This document shows, piece by piece, positions 24,145 through 34,000 of a stretch of 64,000 nucleotides of DNA (position 1 is its first letter; each line of letters starts with the position of its first letter). The DNA is taken from the NCBI RefSeq assembly GCF_011039175.1, contig NZ_JAAKEN010000012.1:1-64000 (forward strand), in the 5' to 3' direction. The stretch comes from Slackia sp. ZJ119. GTDB taxonomy: Bacteria; Actinomycetota; Coriobacteriia; Coriobacteriales; Eggerthellaceae. The position numbers were made by a program, and so were the translations under genes. The notes under the pieces are model-generated. The model saw only the letters and a program-made list of their open reading frames with translations. It had not been told where the DNA came from and ran no database searches.

Positions 24145-25464
24145 ATGGACATAGGCATAAGCATTTTCGTCACCCTGTTGCTCATCGTCGTCAACGGGTT
24201 TTTCTCCATGTCGGAAATGGCGCTGGTCAACGTGCGGCTGCGGTTGCTGCGGCACGAAGCCGAAGAGGGCGACCTGCGGGCGCAGCGCGCCTACAGCCTC
24301 GCGAGCGACAGCGGGCAGATGCTCGCCACCATCCAGGTCGCCATCACGCTCGTGGGCTTTTTCGCCTCGGCCGCCGCGGCCACGAACCTTTCGGCCCCCT
24401 TCGCGGCGTGGCTTGCGTCGTTCGGCGTTTCGTGGCTGGCCGTCGCGGCTCCGATGCTCGCACCGGTCCTCATCACGCTCGTCGTGTCGTATCTGAGCAT
24501 CGTCGTCGGCGAGCTCGTTCCCAAGCGCATCGCGCTCGCCAACACCGAAGCGGTCAGCAAGCAGGTGGCGGGCCCCTTGCACGTCTTCAAGGTCGCGGCG
24601 ACGCCGCTGGTGGCGCTGACCTCGGCTTCCGCGAACGGCCTGGCGGCGCTTTTGGGCATCAAGCCGGCTGACGACCGCCAAAACGTCTCGGAAGAAGAGA
24701 TCAAGGTGCTCGTGACCGACAACGAAGAGCTGCTTGACGACGAGAAGCGCATGATCCACGAGATCCTCGACCTGTCCGACATGCGCGTCCGCGAAGTCAT
24801 GCAGCCGCGCGTCGACATGATTTTGGTGGAAGACGTCGAGACGGTGCAGCACGCCATCGACCGCATGCGCGGCACGGGCTATTCGCGCTTGCCGGTCTAT
24901 CATGAGGACATCGACGACATTTTGGGCATCGTGCACTACAAAGACCTCATGGGGCCGGTCATGGACGGCAAGGGCGACGAGCCGGTGGCGGGGTATCTGC
25001 ACCATGCGCTGTTCGTGCCCGATTTGAAGAACGCCTATCCGCTGCTGGCGGAAATGCAGACGAACCATCAGCAGATGGCCATTGCCGTGGACGAGTACGG
25101 CGGCACGGCGGGGCTTGTGACCATCGAGGACATCGTCGAAGAGATCGTCGGCGAGATCGTGGACGAGACCGACCGCGAGAACAGCCTCGTCGTGAGCTTG
25201 GGCGAAGGTCGCTGGAACGTCGACGGCCGGCTGCCGGTGGAAGACGCCGAGCTGCTCGGCTGGCCGGTGGACGCCACGGTGGACTACGAGACGATGGCCG
25301 GCTGGCTCATGGACTCGCTCGACGCCGTGCCGAAGGTGGGCGACAAGTTCGCCATCGACGGCTACGACTTCAAGATCCTGAACATGCGCCGCCATCGCGT
25401 CCAGCGCATCAGAGTGACGAAACGCTCTGAAGAAGACGCCGGGCCGGCTGATTCGCTTACGTAA
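24145..25464 (+). CDS. CorC/HlyC-type protein (CNNM + CBS + CorC_HlyC)
   Basis: A 439-residue protein with the usual order: CNNM/DUF21 membrane domain (about 1-185, opening N-G-F-F-S-M-S-E-M-A), two CBS domains (about 205-330, including the motif M-Q-P-R-V-D and later A-V-D-E-Y-G-G-T-A-G) and a C-terminal CorC_HlyC domain (about 345-430). Proteins of this build take part in Mg2+/Co2+ homeostasis; the hemolysin name is historical. The Shine-Dalgarno AAGGAG is about 13 bases from the ATG, farther than usual. A short terminator follows. Confidence 0.92.
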   Translation: MDIGISIFVTLLLIVVNGFFSMSEMALVNVRLRLLRHEAEEGDLRAQRAYSLASDSGQMLATIQVAITLVGFFASAAAATNLSAPFAAWLASFGVSWLAVAAPMLAPVLITLVVSYLSIVVGELVPKRIALANTEAVSKQVAGPLHVFKVAATPLVALTSASANGLAALLGIKPADDRQNVSEEEIKVLVTDNEELLDDEKRMIHEILDLSDMRVREVMQPRVDMILVEDVETVQHAIDRMRGTGYSRLPVYHEDIDDILGIVHYKDLMGPVMDGKGDEPVAGYLHHALFVPDLKNAYPLLAEMQTNHQQMAIAVDEYGGTAGLVTIEDIVEEIVGEIVDETDRENSLVVSLGEGRWNVDGRLPVEDAELLGWPVDATVDYETMAGWLMDSLDAVPKVGDKFAIDGYDFKILNMRRHRVQRIRVTKRSEEDAGPADSLT

Positions 25465-25499
25465 TTCATCAGGGTAAACGCGCGAAAAGCGAACAAAAG

Positions 25500-25524
25500 G
25501 TGGAGAGCCGCTCCACACTTTTTT
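25500..25524 (+). terminator. Terminator after the CorC-type gene
   Basis: A 6-bp stem (GTGGAG/CTCCAC) with a five-base loop followed by ACTTTTTT, 36 bases after the stop. Confidence 0.55.
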
Positions 25525-25552
25525 GCACGGGAGGGCCCCTGTCAGGTAAAAT
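25523..25552 (+). promoter_or_regulatory. Candidate promoter of the lysozyme-like/trkA operon
   Basis: TTGCAC (25523-25528) and TAAAAT (25547-25552) are separated by 18 bases, upstream of the GTG-started gene at 25665. Confidence 0.45.
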
Positions 25553-25664
25553 ACGTTTTCGTAATCTGATCATTGGTTCGTGCAGCAATCTTTCCATCAA
25601 TCCTCTACGCTGCCCCGATTTTCTGCGGTCTGCCGTGGCCGCAGGGCTGCGAGAAGGAGCTGTC

Positions 25665-26507
25665 GTGCCGAAGAAACGCCGCGTGCCATCGCCTTATACG
25701 GGGGTCGTTGCCCTCGCGGTGGGCGTCGCATCGTTCGGGCTTGCCGGCGTGCTGGGCTTCAGCATCGCCTCGGCCGGGGCCGACATGCAGGTTGCCGGCC
25801 AGCCGGTCGGCCTTGACGTGGAGGCGGCCCAGGTCCAGCAGGCAAAGTCCCAAGCAGCCGCCTATATGTTCACCGGGCAGGCCAGCGAAGCGCAAGGCGA
25901 AGAAGGGCTTGCCGAGCCCGTTTCCATCGAAAGCGCCGCCCCGCGCGACATTTCCGCCGGCATCGAAGCCATCGAAGCGCAGGAAGAGGCCGACCGCGTC
26001 GCCGCCGAAGAGCAGGCGCGTGCGACCGAGCTTCTGCGCATCTCCAACGCGCAGAAGGCCCGGGAGGTCCAAGAAGAGCAGTCGGCGTCGGAGCCGGTGA
26101 CGGCAACGCCCATGAGCGAGCTCGAGCCGGTCGACTGGTCGGTGGGCCGCGACGCGTTCATCGCCGAGTGGACGGAGCGCATCGATGCGTACCTGGCCGG
26201 CACGAACCTGGCCGGCTACGGGCGCACGTTCGCTGCCGCGGCGTGGGACAACTCCATCGATCCGCGCTGGTCGCCCGCCATTTCCAACACCGAAAGCAGC
26301 AACGGCAAGCAGTGCTTTTTGCCGTTCAACGCCTGGGGCTGGGGCGATCACGGCTGGACCAACTGGGAAGACGCCATCGTCGCGCACGTTTCCGGCTTGT
26401 CCGCCGGCTACGGCTATTCCCTCACGCTGGCCAACGCCTACAAGTATTGCCCGCCCAACTACGAGCGCTGGTATTACCACACCCTCGGTCAGATGGCTCT
26501 CATTTAG
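25665..26507 (+). CDS. Exported protein with a lysozyme-like C-terminal domain
   Basis: A 280-residue protein. Residues 1-10 are basic, 14-35 form a signal anchor, and about 55-150 are a long Glu/Ala/Gln-rich helical region, probably coiled coil. Residues about 170-280 resemble the lysozyme/glucosaminidase fold, with a candidate catalytic glutamate in I-S-N-T-E-S-S and the phrases F-N-A-W-G-W-G and W-x-N-W-E-D-A-I. A peptidoglycan-cleaving role is inferred. GTG 25665 is chosen because AGGAG lies six bases upstream; in-frame sequence farther upstream is not protein-like. It ends nine bases before the first trkA-like gene. Confidence 0.7.
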   Translation: MPKKRRVPSPYTGVVALAVGVASFGLAGVLGFSIASAGADMQVAGQPVGLDVEAAQVQQAKSQAAAYMFTGQASEAQGEEGLAEPVSIESAAPRDISAGIEAIEAQEEADRVAAEEQARATELLRISNAQKAREVQEEQSASEPVTATPMSELEPVDWSVGRDAFIAEWTERIDAYLAGTNLAGYGRTFAAAAWDNSIDPRWSPAISNTESSNGKQCFLPFNAWGWGDHGWTNWEDAIVAHVSGLSAGYGYSLTLANAYKYCPPNYERWYYHTLGQMALI

Positions 26508-26516
26508 GAGCTTGCT

Positions 26517-27176
26517 ATGAACAACGTCATCGTCGTCGGCTGTGGGCGCGTGGGGTCGCGGCTGGCCAACATGCTTTCCGACAACGGCAACAACGTGTGC
26601 GTCATCGACCGCAAGGTCGAAGCTTTTGCGAATCTTGGGCGCAACTTCAACGGCTCGACCGTCCAAGGCGTGGGCTTCGACGAGGAAACGCTCGTCAAGG
26701 CCGGCATCGAAGACTGCGACGTGCTGGCGGCCGTCACGCAGTTCGACAACGCGAACCTCATGGTGGCGGAAGTGGGAAGCCGGCTGTTCGATGTTCCGCA
26801 CGTCATCGCCCGCCTGTACAACCCCGACCACGAACGCGCCTACATGCAGCTGGGCCTGGACTACGTGTGCGGCACGTCGCTGGTGGCCGAAGACATCTTC
26901 AGCAAGGTCGTCTCGGGCCACGGCGCCCACTTGGACACGTTCGGCGACTTCGAAGTGTTGCGCTTCTCGCTCAGCCTGTCCTGTTTGGACAGGCACAGCA
27001 TCCGCGTGGCCGATCTGGAGCGCGAACACGACGTGCGCATCATCGCGTTCGAGCGCGGCGACGGGTCGGCCAGCTCCATTCCCTCGCGCGATTCCATTCT
27101 CTACAACGGGGACTTGGTGCTTGCCTGCGTGCGCCACGAGCTGATCCCGGCGTTTTCGAAATACATCCAAGACTAG
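26517..27176 (+). CDS. TrkA-type K+ uptake regulatory subunit (first of two)
   Basis: A 219-residue cytoplasmic protein. The N-terminal RCK/TrkA_N domain carries the Rossmann motif G-C-G-R-V-G (about 8-13) and acidic residue D25 at the end of strand two for NAD(H) binding. A TrkA_C domain occupies about 140-215. It gates a TrkH/KtrB-type potassium channel, but no channel gene lies in the window. AGGAG precedes the ATG. The second paralogue starts eight bases after its stop. Confidence 0.88.
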   Translation: MNNVIVVGCGRVGSRLANMLSDNGNNVCVIDRKVEAFANLGRNFNGSTVQGVGFDEETLVKAGIEDCDVLAAVTQFDNANLMVAEVGSRLFDVPHVIARLYNPDHERAYMQLGLDYVCGTSLVAEDIFSKVVSGHGAHLDTFGDFEVLRFSLSLSCLDRHSIRVADLEREHDVRIIAFERGDGSASSIPSRDSILYNGDLVLACVRHELIPAFSKYIQD

Positions 27177-27184
27177 GGGGGCGC

Positions 27185-27862
27185 ATGTACATCGTCATTG
27201 CGGGCGGCGGCAAGATCGGCGAATACCTGGCGTCGGTGCTGTTGGAAAGCGGCAACGACGTGGCCGTCATCGAAGAGTCGCTTGAGACTGCCGACCGGCT
27301 GTCGGTCGTGCTGCAAGGGCGCTACCTGGTCATTCACGGCGACGGCTGCGACTCGAAGTACCAGGAGGACGCCGGCATCCGGCGTGCCGACGTGTTCGTG
27401 GCCACCACGGGCCAAGACGACGACAACCTGGTGTCGTGCGAAATCGCCATGCGCGTGTTCAACGTGCCCCGCTGCATCGCGCGCGTGAACAGCCCTAAGA
27501 ACCTGCGCATCTTCCGCGAGGTCGGCATCGAATGCGTGTCGTCCACCACGCTCATCTCCAACCTCATCGAAGAGGAAACCATGATGGGATCGGTCAGCGT
27601 TGCATCGTCGCTGACCCACAGCAACGTTGTGTTGGCCGAGGTCACCGTGGGGCGCATGCGCCACCATTCCAACGACGACGGGGTGCGCGTGTGGGACGTC
27701 GACATGCCCGAAGGCAGCATCATCTTCGCCGTTTCCCCCAGCGACGACGACAACATCGAGGTCGTGGGGTCGGAAACGTATCTGTTTCCCGGCGACACCG
27801 CCATCATCGCCGCCGACACGGGCAGCATGGACGCCGCCCGGTCGGTCTTTCGGGGGCTGTAG
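27185..27862 (+). CDS. TrkA-type K+ uptake regulatory subunit (second of two)
   Basis: A 225-residue paralogue of the preceding protein. The nucleotide-binding motif is G-G-G-K-I-G (about 7-12), with E29 in place of the aspartate. A central T-G-Q-D-D-D-N (about 75-81) and a TrkA_C domain (about 140-220) are present. ATG 27185 has a G-rich ribosome site (GGGGGG) four bases before it. Two adjacent single-unit TrkA proteins may pair with one or two channel subunits elsewhere, or form a mixed ring; this is inference. Confidence 0.88.
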   Translation: MYIVIAGGGKIGEYLASVLLESGNDVAVIEESLETADRLSVVLQGRYLVIHGDGCDSKYQEDAGIRRADVFVATTGQDDDNLVSCEIAMRVFNVPRCIARVNSPKNLRIFREVGIECVSSTTLISNLIEEETMMGSVSVASSLTHSNVVLAEVTVGRMRHHSNDDGVRVWDVDMPEGSIIFAVSPSDDDNIEVVGSETYLFPGDTAIIAADTGSMDAARSVFRGL

Positions 27863-27984
27863 GAAGGCGCGTCGCCCCTCCCGTTGGCCTGCTTGCGCTC
27901 GCGCGGGCGGCTTGTTCGCGCTACACTGTTCCCATCAGCTACGACGAGCCTTCGCCTGCGAAGGGCCGACTGAAGGGAGCTTTC

Positions 27985-29334
27985 GTGATCGACCGTTACA
28001 CGCGTCCGGAAATGGGCGCCATTTGGGAGCTGCAGAACAAGTTCGACATCTGGCGCGAAATCGAAGTGCTGGCGTGCGAGGCGCAGGCCGAGCTGGGCCA
28101 GGCCGGCATCACGAAGGAAGAGGCGAAGTGGATTCGCGACCATGCCGCCTGCGACGCCGAGCGCATCAGCGAGATCGAAGCCGTGACGAACCACGACGTC
28201 ATCGCGTTCACGACGAACATGGCCGAAAACATCGACGCCGACGTGCCCGAGGGCGAACCGAAGCCCTCGCGCTGGGTCCACTACGGCATGACGTCGTCGG
28301 ATTTGGGCGACACGGCGCTGTCCTACCAGGTTGCGCAAGCGTGCGACATCATCATCGCCGACATCAAACGCTTGGGCGAGACGTGCAAGCGCCGCGCGTT
28401 CGAGTTCAAAGACACGCTGTGCGTCGGGCGCACGCACGGCATCCACGCCGAGCCCATGACGTTCGGCATGAAGTTCGGCAGCTGGGCCTGGATGCTCAAG
28501 CGCTGCCTGGTGCGCATGCAGCAGGCCCGCGACGTGGCGGCAACGGGCGCCATTTCGGGCGCGGTGGGCACCTATTCGTCCATCGACCCGTACGTGGAGC
28601 AGTACGTGTGCGAAAAGCTCGGCCTCACCCCCGACCCGCTGTCCACCCAGGTGCTTGCGCGCGACCGCCACGCCCAGGTCATGTGCGCGTTGGCGGTGAC
28701 GGCGTCCACGCTGGAGACCGTCGCTTTGCAGGTGCGCCTGCTGCAGCAGTCCGACGTCATCGAAGCCGAAGAGCCGTTCACGAAGGGGCAGAAGGGCTCA
28801 AGCGCCATGCCGCACAAGCGCAACCCCATCACGGCCGAGCGCGTGTGCGGGCTGGCACGCACGGTGAAGGGCAACGCCCAGGTGGCGCTTGACAACGTGG
28901 CGCTGTGGTTCGAGCGCGACATCTCGCATTCCGGCGCCGAGCGCGTGGCGCTGGCCGACAGCTTCATCGCGTTGGACTACATGTTCGGCAAAATGCAGTG
29001 GATGCTCGACGGCCTGCAGACCTACCCGGCCAAGATGGAGCACAACCTGTGGCGCACGCGCGGGCTCATCTTTTCGTCCAAGGTGCTGCTTGCGCTCGTC
29101 GACAGCGGCATGACCAGGGAAGACGCCTACGTGGTGGTGCAGCGCAACGCCATGAAGGTGTGGGAGGACATCCAAAACGCGACGGACGGCCCCACGTATC
29201 GCCAGCGCCTCGAGGCCGACGAAGAAGCCGCCGCGGCCCTGAGCGCCGAGAAGCTCGACGAGATCTTCGACCCGTGGGACTTCCTCACGCGCAAAGACGT
29301 CGTGTTCGAACGCCTGGAAAGCCTCGCGTTTTAA
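27985..29334 (+). CDS. purB: Adenylosuccinate lyase
   Basis: A 449-residue enzyme of the fumarase/aspartase superfamily. It cleaves SAICAR and adenylosuccinate in purine synthesis. The superfamily signature G-S-S-A-M-P-H-K-R-N-P is intact (about 271-281), and T-S-S-D-L-G-D-T (about 101-108) and G-R-T-H-G-I-H-A-E-P (about 150-159) are typical of PurB. The start is the GTG at 27985, with AAGGGAG seven bases upstream, giving the standard R-Y-T-R-P-E-M N-terminus. It is a single gene with its own terminator. Confidence 0.96.
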   Translation: MIDRYTRPEMGAIWELQNKFDIWREIEVLACEAQAELGQAGITKEEAKWIRDHAACDAERISEIEAVTNHDVIAFTTNMAENIDADVPEGEPKPSRWVHYGMTSSDLGDTALSYQVAQACDIIIADIKRLGETCKRRAFEFKDTLCVGRTHGIHAEPMTFGMKFGSWAWMLKRCLVRMQQARDVAATGAISGAVGTYSSIDPYVEQYVCEKLGLTPDPLSTQVLARDRHAQVMCALAVTASTLETVALQVRLLQQSDVIEAEEPFTKGQKGSSAMPHKRNPITAERVCGLARTVKGNAQVALDNVALWFERDISHSGAERVALADSFIALDYMFGKMQWMLDGLQTYPAKMEHNLWRTRGLIFSSKVLLALVDSGMTREDAYVVVQRNAMKVWEDIQNATDGPTYRQRLEADEEAAAALSAEKLDEIFDPWDFLTRKDVVFERLESLAF

Positions 29335-29382
29335 GTACTGAAACAGAACCTGCAAAACAGGGTCGACGTTTGCGTCACACCG

Positions 29383-29412
29383 AGAAGGCCTGCCGTGCGC
29401 GGGCCTTCTTTC
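29383..29412 (+). terminator. Terminator after purB
   Basis: AGAAGGCC pairs with GGCCTTCT, extended by imperfect GC pairs, followed by TTTC. Confidence 0.65.
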
Positions 29413-29583
29413 GTCGCGTCCTGGGCATGTGTGCGAAGGAGGGGCGTTTCGTGATCTTTCTCGGTCGCTTGGCGTTTTCGTTGGCGCGAAGGCGAGGAAG
29501 CGTCATACTGGATGCCTGCGCTTTTTTACGGCAGGCAACGTGAGAAGCGCAGATCAGCGATTCGAAACGACTAGGAGGGACGT

Positions 29584-30798
29584 ATGTCCAACTGCCTCGT
29601 GGCCCAATCCGGCGGGCCGACTGCCGTCATCAACGACACGCTTGCGGGCGTCATCCGCGCGAACCAGCTCAATCCTCTCTACGACAAGGTGTACGGCGGC
29701 CTGCACGGCATCGAGGGCACGCTTGCCGGCAAGCTCTACGACCTGACGGACCTTCCGTACTGGGAGCTGCAGCTGCTGCGCCAGTCCCCGTCTTCGGCGC
29801 TGGGCACCTGCCGCTACAAGATGAAGCGCGGCGACGATGCCGATTACCGCCGCTTGATCGAGGTCATGGACGCCCACGACATCGACACCATGTTCTACAT
29901 CGGCGGCAACGATTCCATGGATACCGTGGATGCGCTTTCTTCTTGGGCGGTTGAAAACGCGCCGGGCAAGCGCTTCATCGGCATCCCTAAGACCGTCGAC
30001 AACGACCTGATGCTCGTGGACCACTGCCCCGGCTTCCCGTCGGCGGCCAAGCTGGCGAACCAGATCACCCATGCCACGCGCCTGGACTACGACGCCTACA
30101 CGCGCCCCGAGGTCTTCGTGCTGGAGACCATGGGCCGCGACGCCGGCTGGCTGGCGGCAAGCTGCTGCCTCACCGGCGACGTCGACCTGCTCGTGCTGCC
30201 CGAAACGGTGTTCGACAAGGACAAGTTCTTGGCCGAGGTGCAGAAGAAGATGGACGAGACGGGCGCGTGCTACATCGTGGTGTCCGAAGGCATCCGCGAC
30301 GCCGAGGGCAACTACCTGTCCGCCGGCGCCGCCTCCCACGACGGCTTCTCGCACGCCGTGCTGGGCGGGGCGGCCATGGCCGTCAAGACGCTCATCGTGG
30401 AGTCGGGCATCGTGCCGCGCGGCGTGGTGCAGGACCTGTCTCGCGCGGCTCGCTCGTCGAACTTCGCCCAGTCGCTCGTCGACTGCACGGAAGCCTATGA
30501 GCTGGGCCTCAGCGCACACATGCACAGCGCCGACCCGAATTTCAACGGCATGGTCGTGGGCGTCAAGCGTGCGCCGAACGCCGAATACGACAAGTACGAC
30601 GCCGTTTACTTCACGGTGCCGGCGAAGGATTTGGCGAACTACGTGAGGACGTTCCCCCAGGAATGGATCTTGCCGGACTACCAGGGCATCACCGAAGAGG
30701 CGAAAGACTACTTCCGCCCGCTCGTGCAGGGCGAGCCGCTGCTGACGTACGACAAGAACGGCGTGCCTAAGACCATCCGTCCCTTCAACCTGCGCTAA
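29584..30798 (+). CDS. pfp: PPi-type 6-phosphofructokinase
   Basis: A 404-residue phosphofructokinase. The phosphate-donor loop starts Q-S-G-G-P-T-A-V-I-N. Two positions decide the donor: the second residue pair reads G-G-N-D rather than G-G-D-G, and the catalytic segment reads P-K-T-V-D-N-D with Lys before Thr, rather than G-T-I-D-N-D. In this family Asp and Lys at these sites mark pyrophosphate-dependent enzymes, so the reaction is probably reversible and saves ATP. GGAGGG precedes the ATG. A clear terminator follows. Confidence 0.9.
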   Translation: MSNCLVAQSGGPTAVINDTLAGVIRANQLNPLYDKVYGGLHGIEGTLAGKLYDLTDLPYWELQLLRQSPSSALGTCRYKMKRGDDADYRRLIEVMDAHDIDTMFYIGGNDSMDTVDALSSWAVENAPGKRFIGIPKTVDNDLMLVDHCPGFPSAAKLANQITHATRLDYDAYTRPEVFVLETMGRDAGWLAASCCLTGDVDLLVLPETVFDKDKFLAEVQKKMDETGACYIVVSEGIRDAEGNYLSAGAASHDGFSHAVLGGAAMAVKTLIVESGIVPRGVVQDLSRAARSSNFAQSLVDCTEAYELGLSAHMHSADPNFNGMVVGVKRAPNAEYDKYDAVYFTVPAKDLANYVRTFPQEWILPDYQGITEEAKDYFRPLVQGEPLLTYDKNGVPKTIRPFNLR

Positions 30799-30854
30799 AG
30801 AGGCCGCATCCGCCCTGTGCCTGCCGGGCGGACGGCTGGAAGTCGAAAGTCGAG

Positions 30855-30898
30855 CGAGCGCATCGGCGGCATCGTGGTGCCGGTGCGCTCGTTTTCTT
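30855..30898 (+). terminator. Terminator after pfp
   Basis: CGAGCGCA pairs with TGCGCTCG, with further imperfect pairing inside, followed by TTTTCTT. Confidence 0.8.
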
Positions 30899-30940
30899 CC
30901 TGGGGACGTGCTGATGAAAGCTGCCCCGTCTGCTCAAAGC

Positions 30941-30967
30941 TGACTGAATTAGTCAGTGTTTTCCTTG
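30941..30967 (+). repeat. Dispersed intergenic repeat, copy upstream of recJ
   Basis: TGACTGAATTAGTCAGTG followed by TTTTCCTTG matches the core of the family (GAATnGATCAGCGTTTCCC) with some changes, and contains a 6-bp inverted repeat CTGACT/AGTCAG. Confidence 0.5.
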
Positions 30968-31072
30968 TCCGATGATTCTTCGCGCTTGCGGGCGGCGCGA
31001 TGACAGATTCGCCGAAGTGTGGGACAATACGAGCCAAATTTGACGAAAAACCATCTGTTAGGTTCGCACGTT

Positions 31073-34000
31073 ATGGCTGCCCAATTCTCCATTCGGCCCG
31101 CCGATGGGCCCACGGTTTCACATTTGCAGAAGGCGCTCGGCCTTCCGCGTTTCCTTGCCACGACGCTCGTCGCTCGCGGCTTCGCGGACGAGGGCGAGGC
31201 GATGCGGTTTCTCAACCCTTCGTTCGAACAGGACTGGCACAACCCTTACGACATACCCGGCATGGCGGACGTCGTCGACGCCATCGAACAGGCGATTCGC
31301 TCCGACGAGTCCATTCTCGTGTTCGGCGACTTCGATCTGGACGGCATTTCGGCCACCACGGTGCTCACGCGGGCGCTGCGGGTGCTGGGCGCGAAGGTCA
31401 CGCCGTTCATTCCGCGGCGCTTCGACGAAGGCTACGGGCTGTCGGCCGCCGCGCTCGAGCGGGCAAAGGCGTGCGCCCCCGACCTCATCGTGACCGTCGA
31501 CTGCGGCATCGCGTGCAAAGACGAGGTTGCACACGCGCTTGACCTGGGATTCAAGGTGGCGGTCACCGACCATCACGAAGCGTCGGACGCCGTGCCGACA
31601 GGCGTGCCGCTTGCCGACCCTAAGTGCGAGCCGAACAACCCCAGCTCGGTTTTGGCGGGCGTGGGCGTGGTGCTCAAGGTCGTCCAGGCCGTCGGCGCCC
31701 GCTTCGGCCAGCCGCATCTGTGGCGCAACTACACCGACTTGGCCACGCTCGGCACCGTGGCCGACCTCATGCCCATGGTGGGCGAGAACCGCTCGCTCGT
31801 GCTGGACGGGCTGCGGCGCATCAACGAAGCGCCACGGCCGTGCATCGCGGCGCTGCTGGCCGTCAGCGGCTCGGGCGACAAGGCGGTGACCTCGACGAAC
31901 CTCAGCTTTTCGCTGGTGCCGCGCCTGAACGCCGCCGGGCGCATGGGGGATGCGGACCTTGCGATCGACCTGCTGATGAGCGACGACTTCGACGAGGCGT
32001 CGCGCCTGGCCGCCCAGTTGGAGGCCACGAACGACCAGCGCCGCGCCATCGAGTCCGAGCTTTCCGAAATCGCCCAGGCCCAGGCCGAGAAAACCTACCA
32101 CGGCCAGCGGGCGCTCGTCGTGGCGGGGGAGGGCTGGCACGAAGGCGTCAAAGGCATCGTCGCCAGCCGGCTCGTGAACCTCTACGGGGTTCCCAGCCTG
32201 CTGTTCACCATCGACGGCGACGAGGCGCGGGGCTCGGGCCGCAGCGTCGGCGCCATCAACCTGTTCAAGGCCGTGGAAAGCGCGGCTGACCTGCTGACGC
32301 GCTTCGGCGGCCATGAAGCCGCGGTCGGCGTGACCATTCCGACGAAGAACCTTCCCGAATTCGAGCGGCGGCTGTGCGCATACATGGACGCGCTGCCCGA
32401 AGAGGCGTTCCATCCCGTGGTCGAAATAGACGCGGTGGTCGATCTTGACGAAATGACCTTGGAAAACGTTGACGCCATCGAGCGCTTGGCCCCGTTCGGG
32501 CAAGAAAACAAGACGCCGCTTCTGCTTGCACGCGACGTGACGGTCGTCAACGGGCGGGCCGTCGGCGCGGGCAAGAACCATTTCTCGTGCTCGCTTTCCA
32601 ACGGGCGCGACATGGTGTCCGCCATCATGTTCCACTGTCCGACCATCGAAGAGCTCATGCGCACCGACAGCGTCGTGAATGCGGCGTTCGAGGCGCAGGT
32701 GGACCAGTGGCGCGGGCGGCGCACGGTGAAGGCCATGGTGAAGGTGCTCGAGCCGGCGTTTTCGTGCGCATGCTTGGACGCCTGCATGGAGGCGTGCGGC
32801 GATTCCGAAAGCTTGTCGCAGGTCAAGGCGCTGTATGAAGAGGACGACGAAGCGCTGTGCGCCGATGCGGTCTACGATTCGTCCACCGTGCGAAAGCATC
32901 GCGAGGCCCTGTCGGAAAACCGCGCGTTTTGGGAGCAGAAGGCGGCGTCGGACCCCGAAGGGCTTGAGCAGGCCGTCATCAAGGCCATCATCGGCGACCG
33001 CAAGCTGCACGACGCCCAGCGCCGCATCCTCGACGCGCTCAACCGCGACGAGTCGGTGCTCGGCATCATGGTGACGGGACGCGGCAAGTCGCTGACGTTC
33101 CAGGTGCATGCCGCCATGCGTGCGCTCAGCCGCCACGAGGCCAGCCTGTTCGTGTATCCGTTGCGTGCGCTCATCGCCGACCAGGCCTTCCACCTGCGAG
33201 AATCGCTGGGACGCTTCGGCGTGCGCGTGCGCGTGCTCATGGGCGAGAATTCCCCGGAAGAGCGCGAGCGAGGCTTTGCGTCGCTTGTCGACGGCACGTG
33301 CGACATCGTGCTGACCACGCCGGAGTTTTTGGCCTGGCACGCCGACGAGTTCGCGGCGAGCGGACGCATCGCGTTTGCGGTGGTCGACGAGGCGCACCAC
33401 ATCGGCATGGCAAAGGCCGGCCAGCGCGAGGCCTACGCCGCCATCGGCTCGGCTTTGCGCAAGCTCGGCTCGCCCACGGTGCTCGCGCTGACCGCCACGG
33501 CCGACGACGAGGTGGCCGAGGCCATCGAGCGCGAGCTTCCCATCCAGACGCACGTCTTCGACACGGCGGACCGCCCGAACCTGCACGTCGACGACTGCCG
33601 CAACATGCGCCACCGCGACAACTACCTGGCAACCATCGTCGCCAGCGGCGAAAAGACGGTCATCTACGTGAACTCCCGCGAACAGTCGGTGGCCGTCGCC
33701 CGGATGCTGCGGCGCAAGGTGCCCCAGTTGGGGCTGCTCATCGGCTTTTACAACGCCGGGCTTTCGCGGGCCGAGCGCAAGCGCATCGAAGAGCTGTTCC
33801 GCTCGGGGGCGCTCACGGTGCTCGTGGCCACGTCGGCCTTTGGGGAAGGCATCGACATTCCCGACATCCGGCATGTGGTGCTCTACCACCTGCCGTTCAA
33901 CGAAATCGAGTTCAACCAGATGAGCGGGCGGGCGGGCCGCGACGGGAAGGACGCGTGGATCCACCTGCTGTTCGGTCGGGCGGACTGCTCCATCAACGAG

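Noticed and set aside
29429-29580. Small gene between purB and pfp
   Set aside because: Short frames here lack a ribosome site and overlap the purB terminator region or the pfp start.
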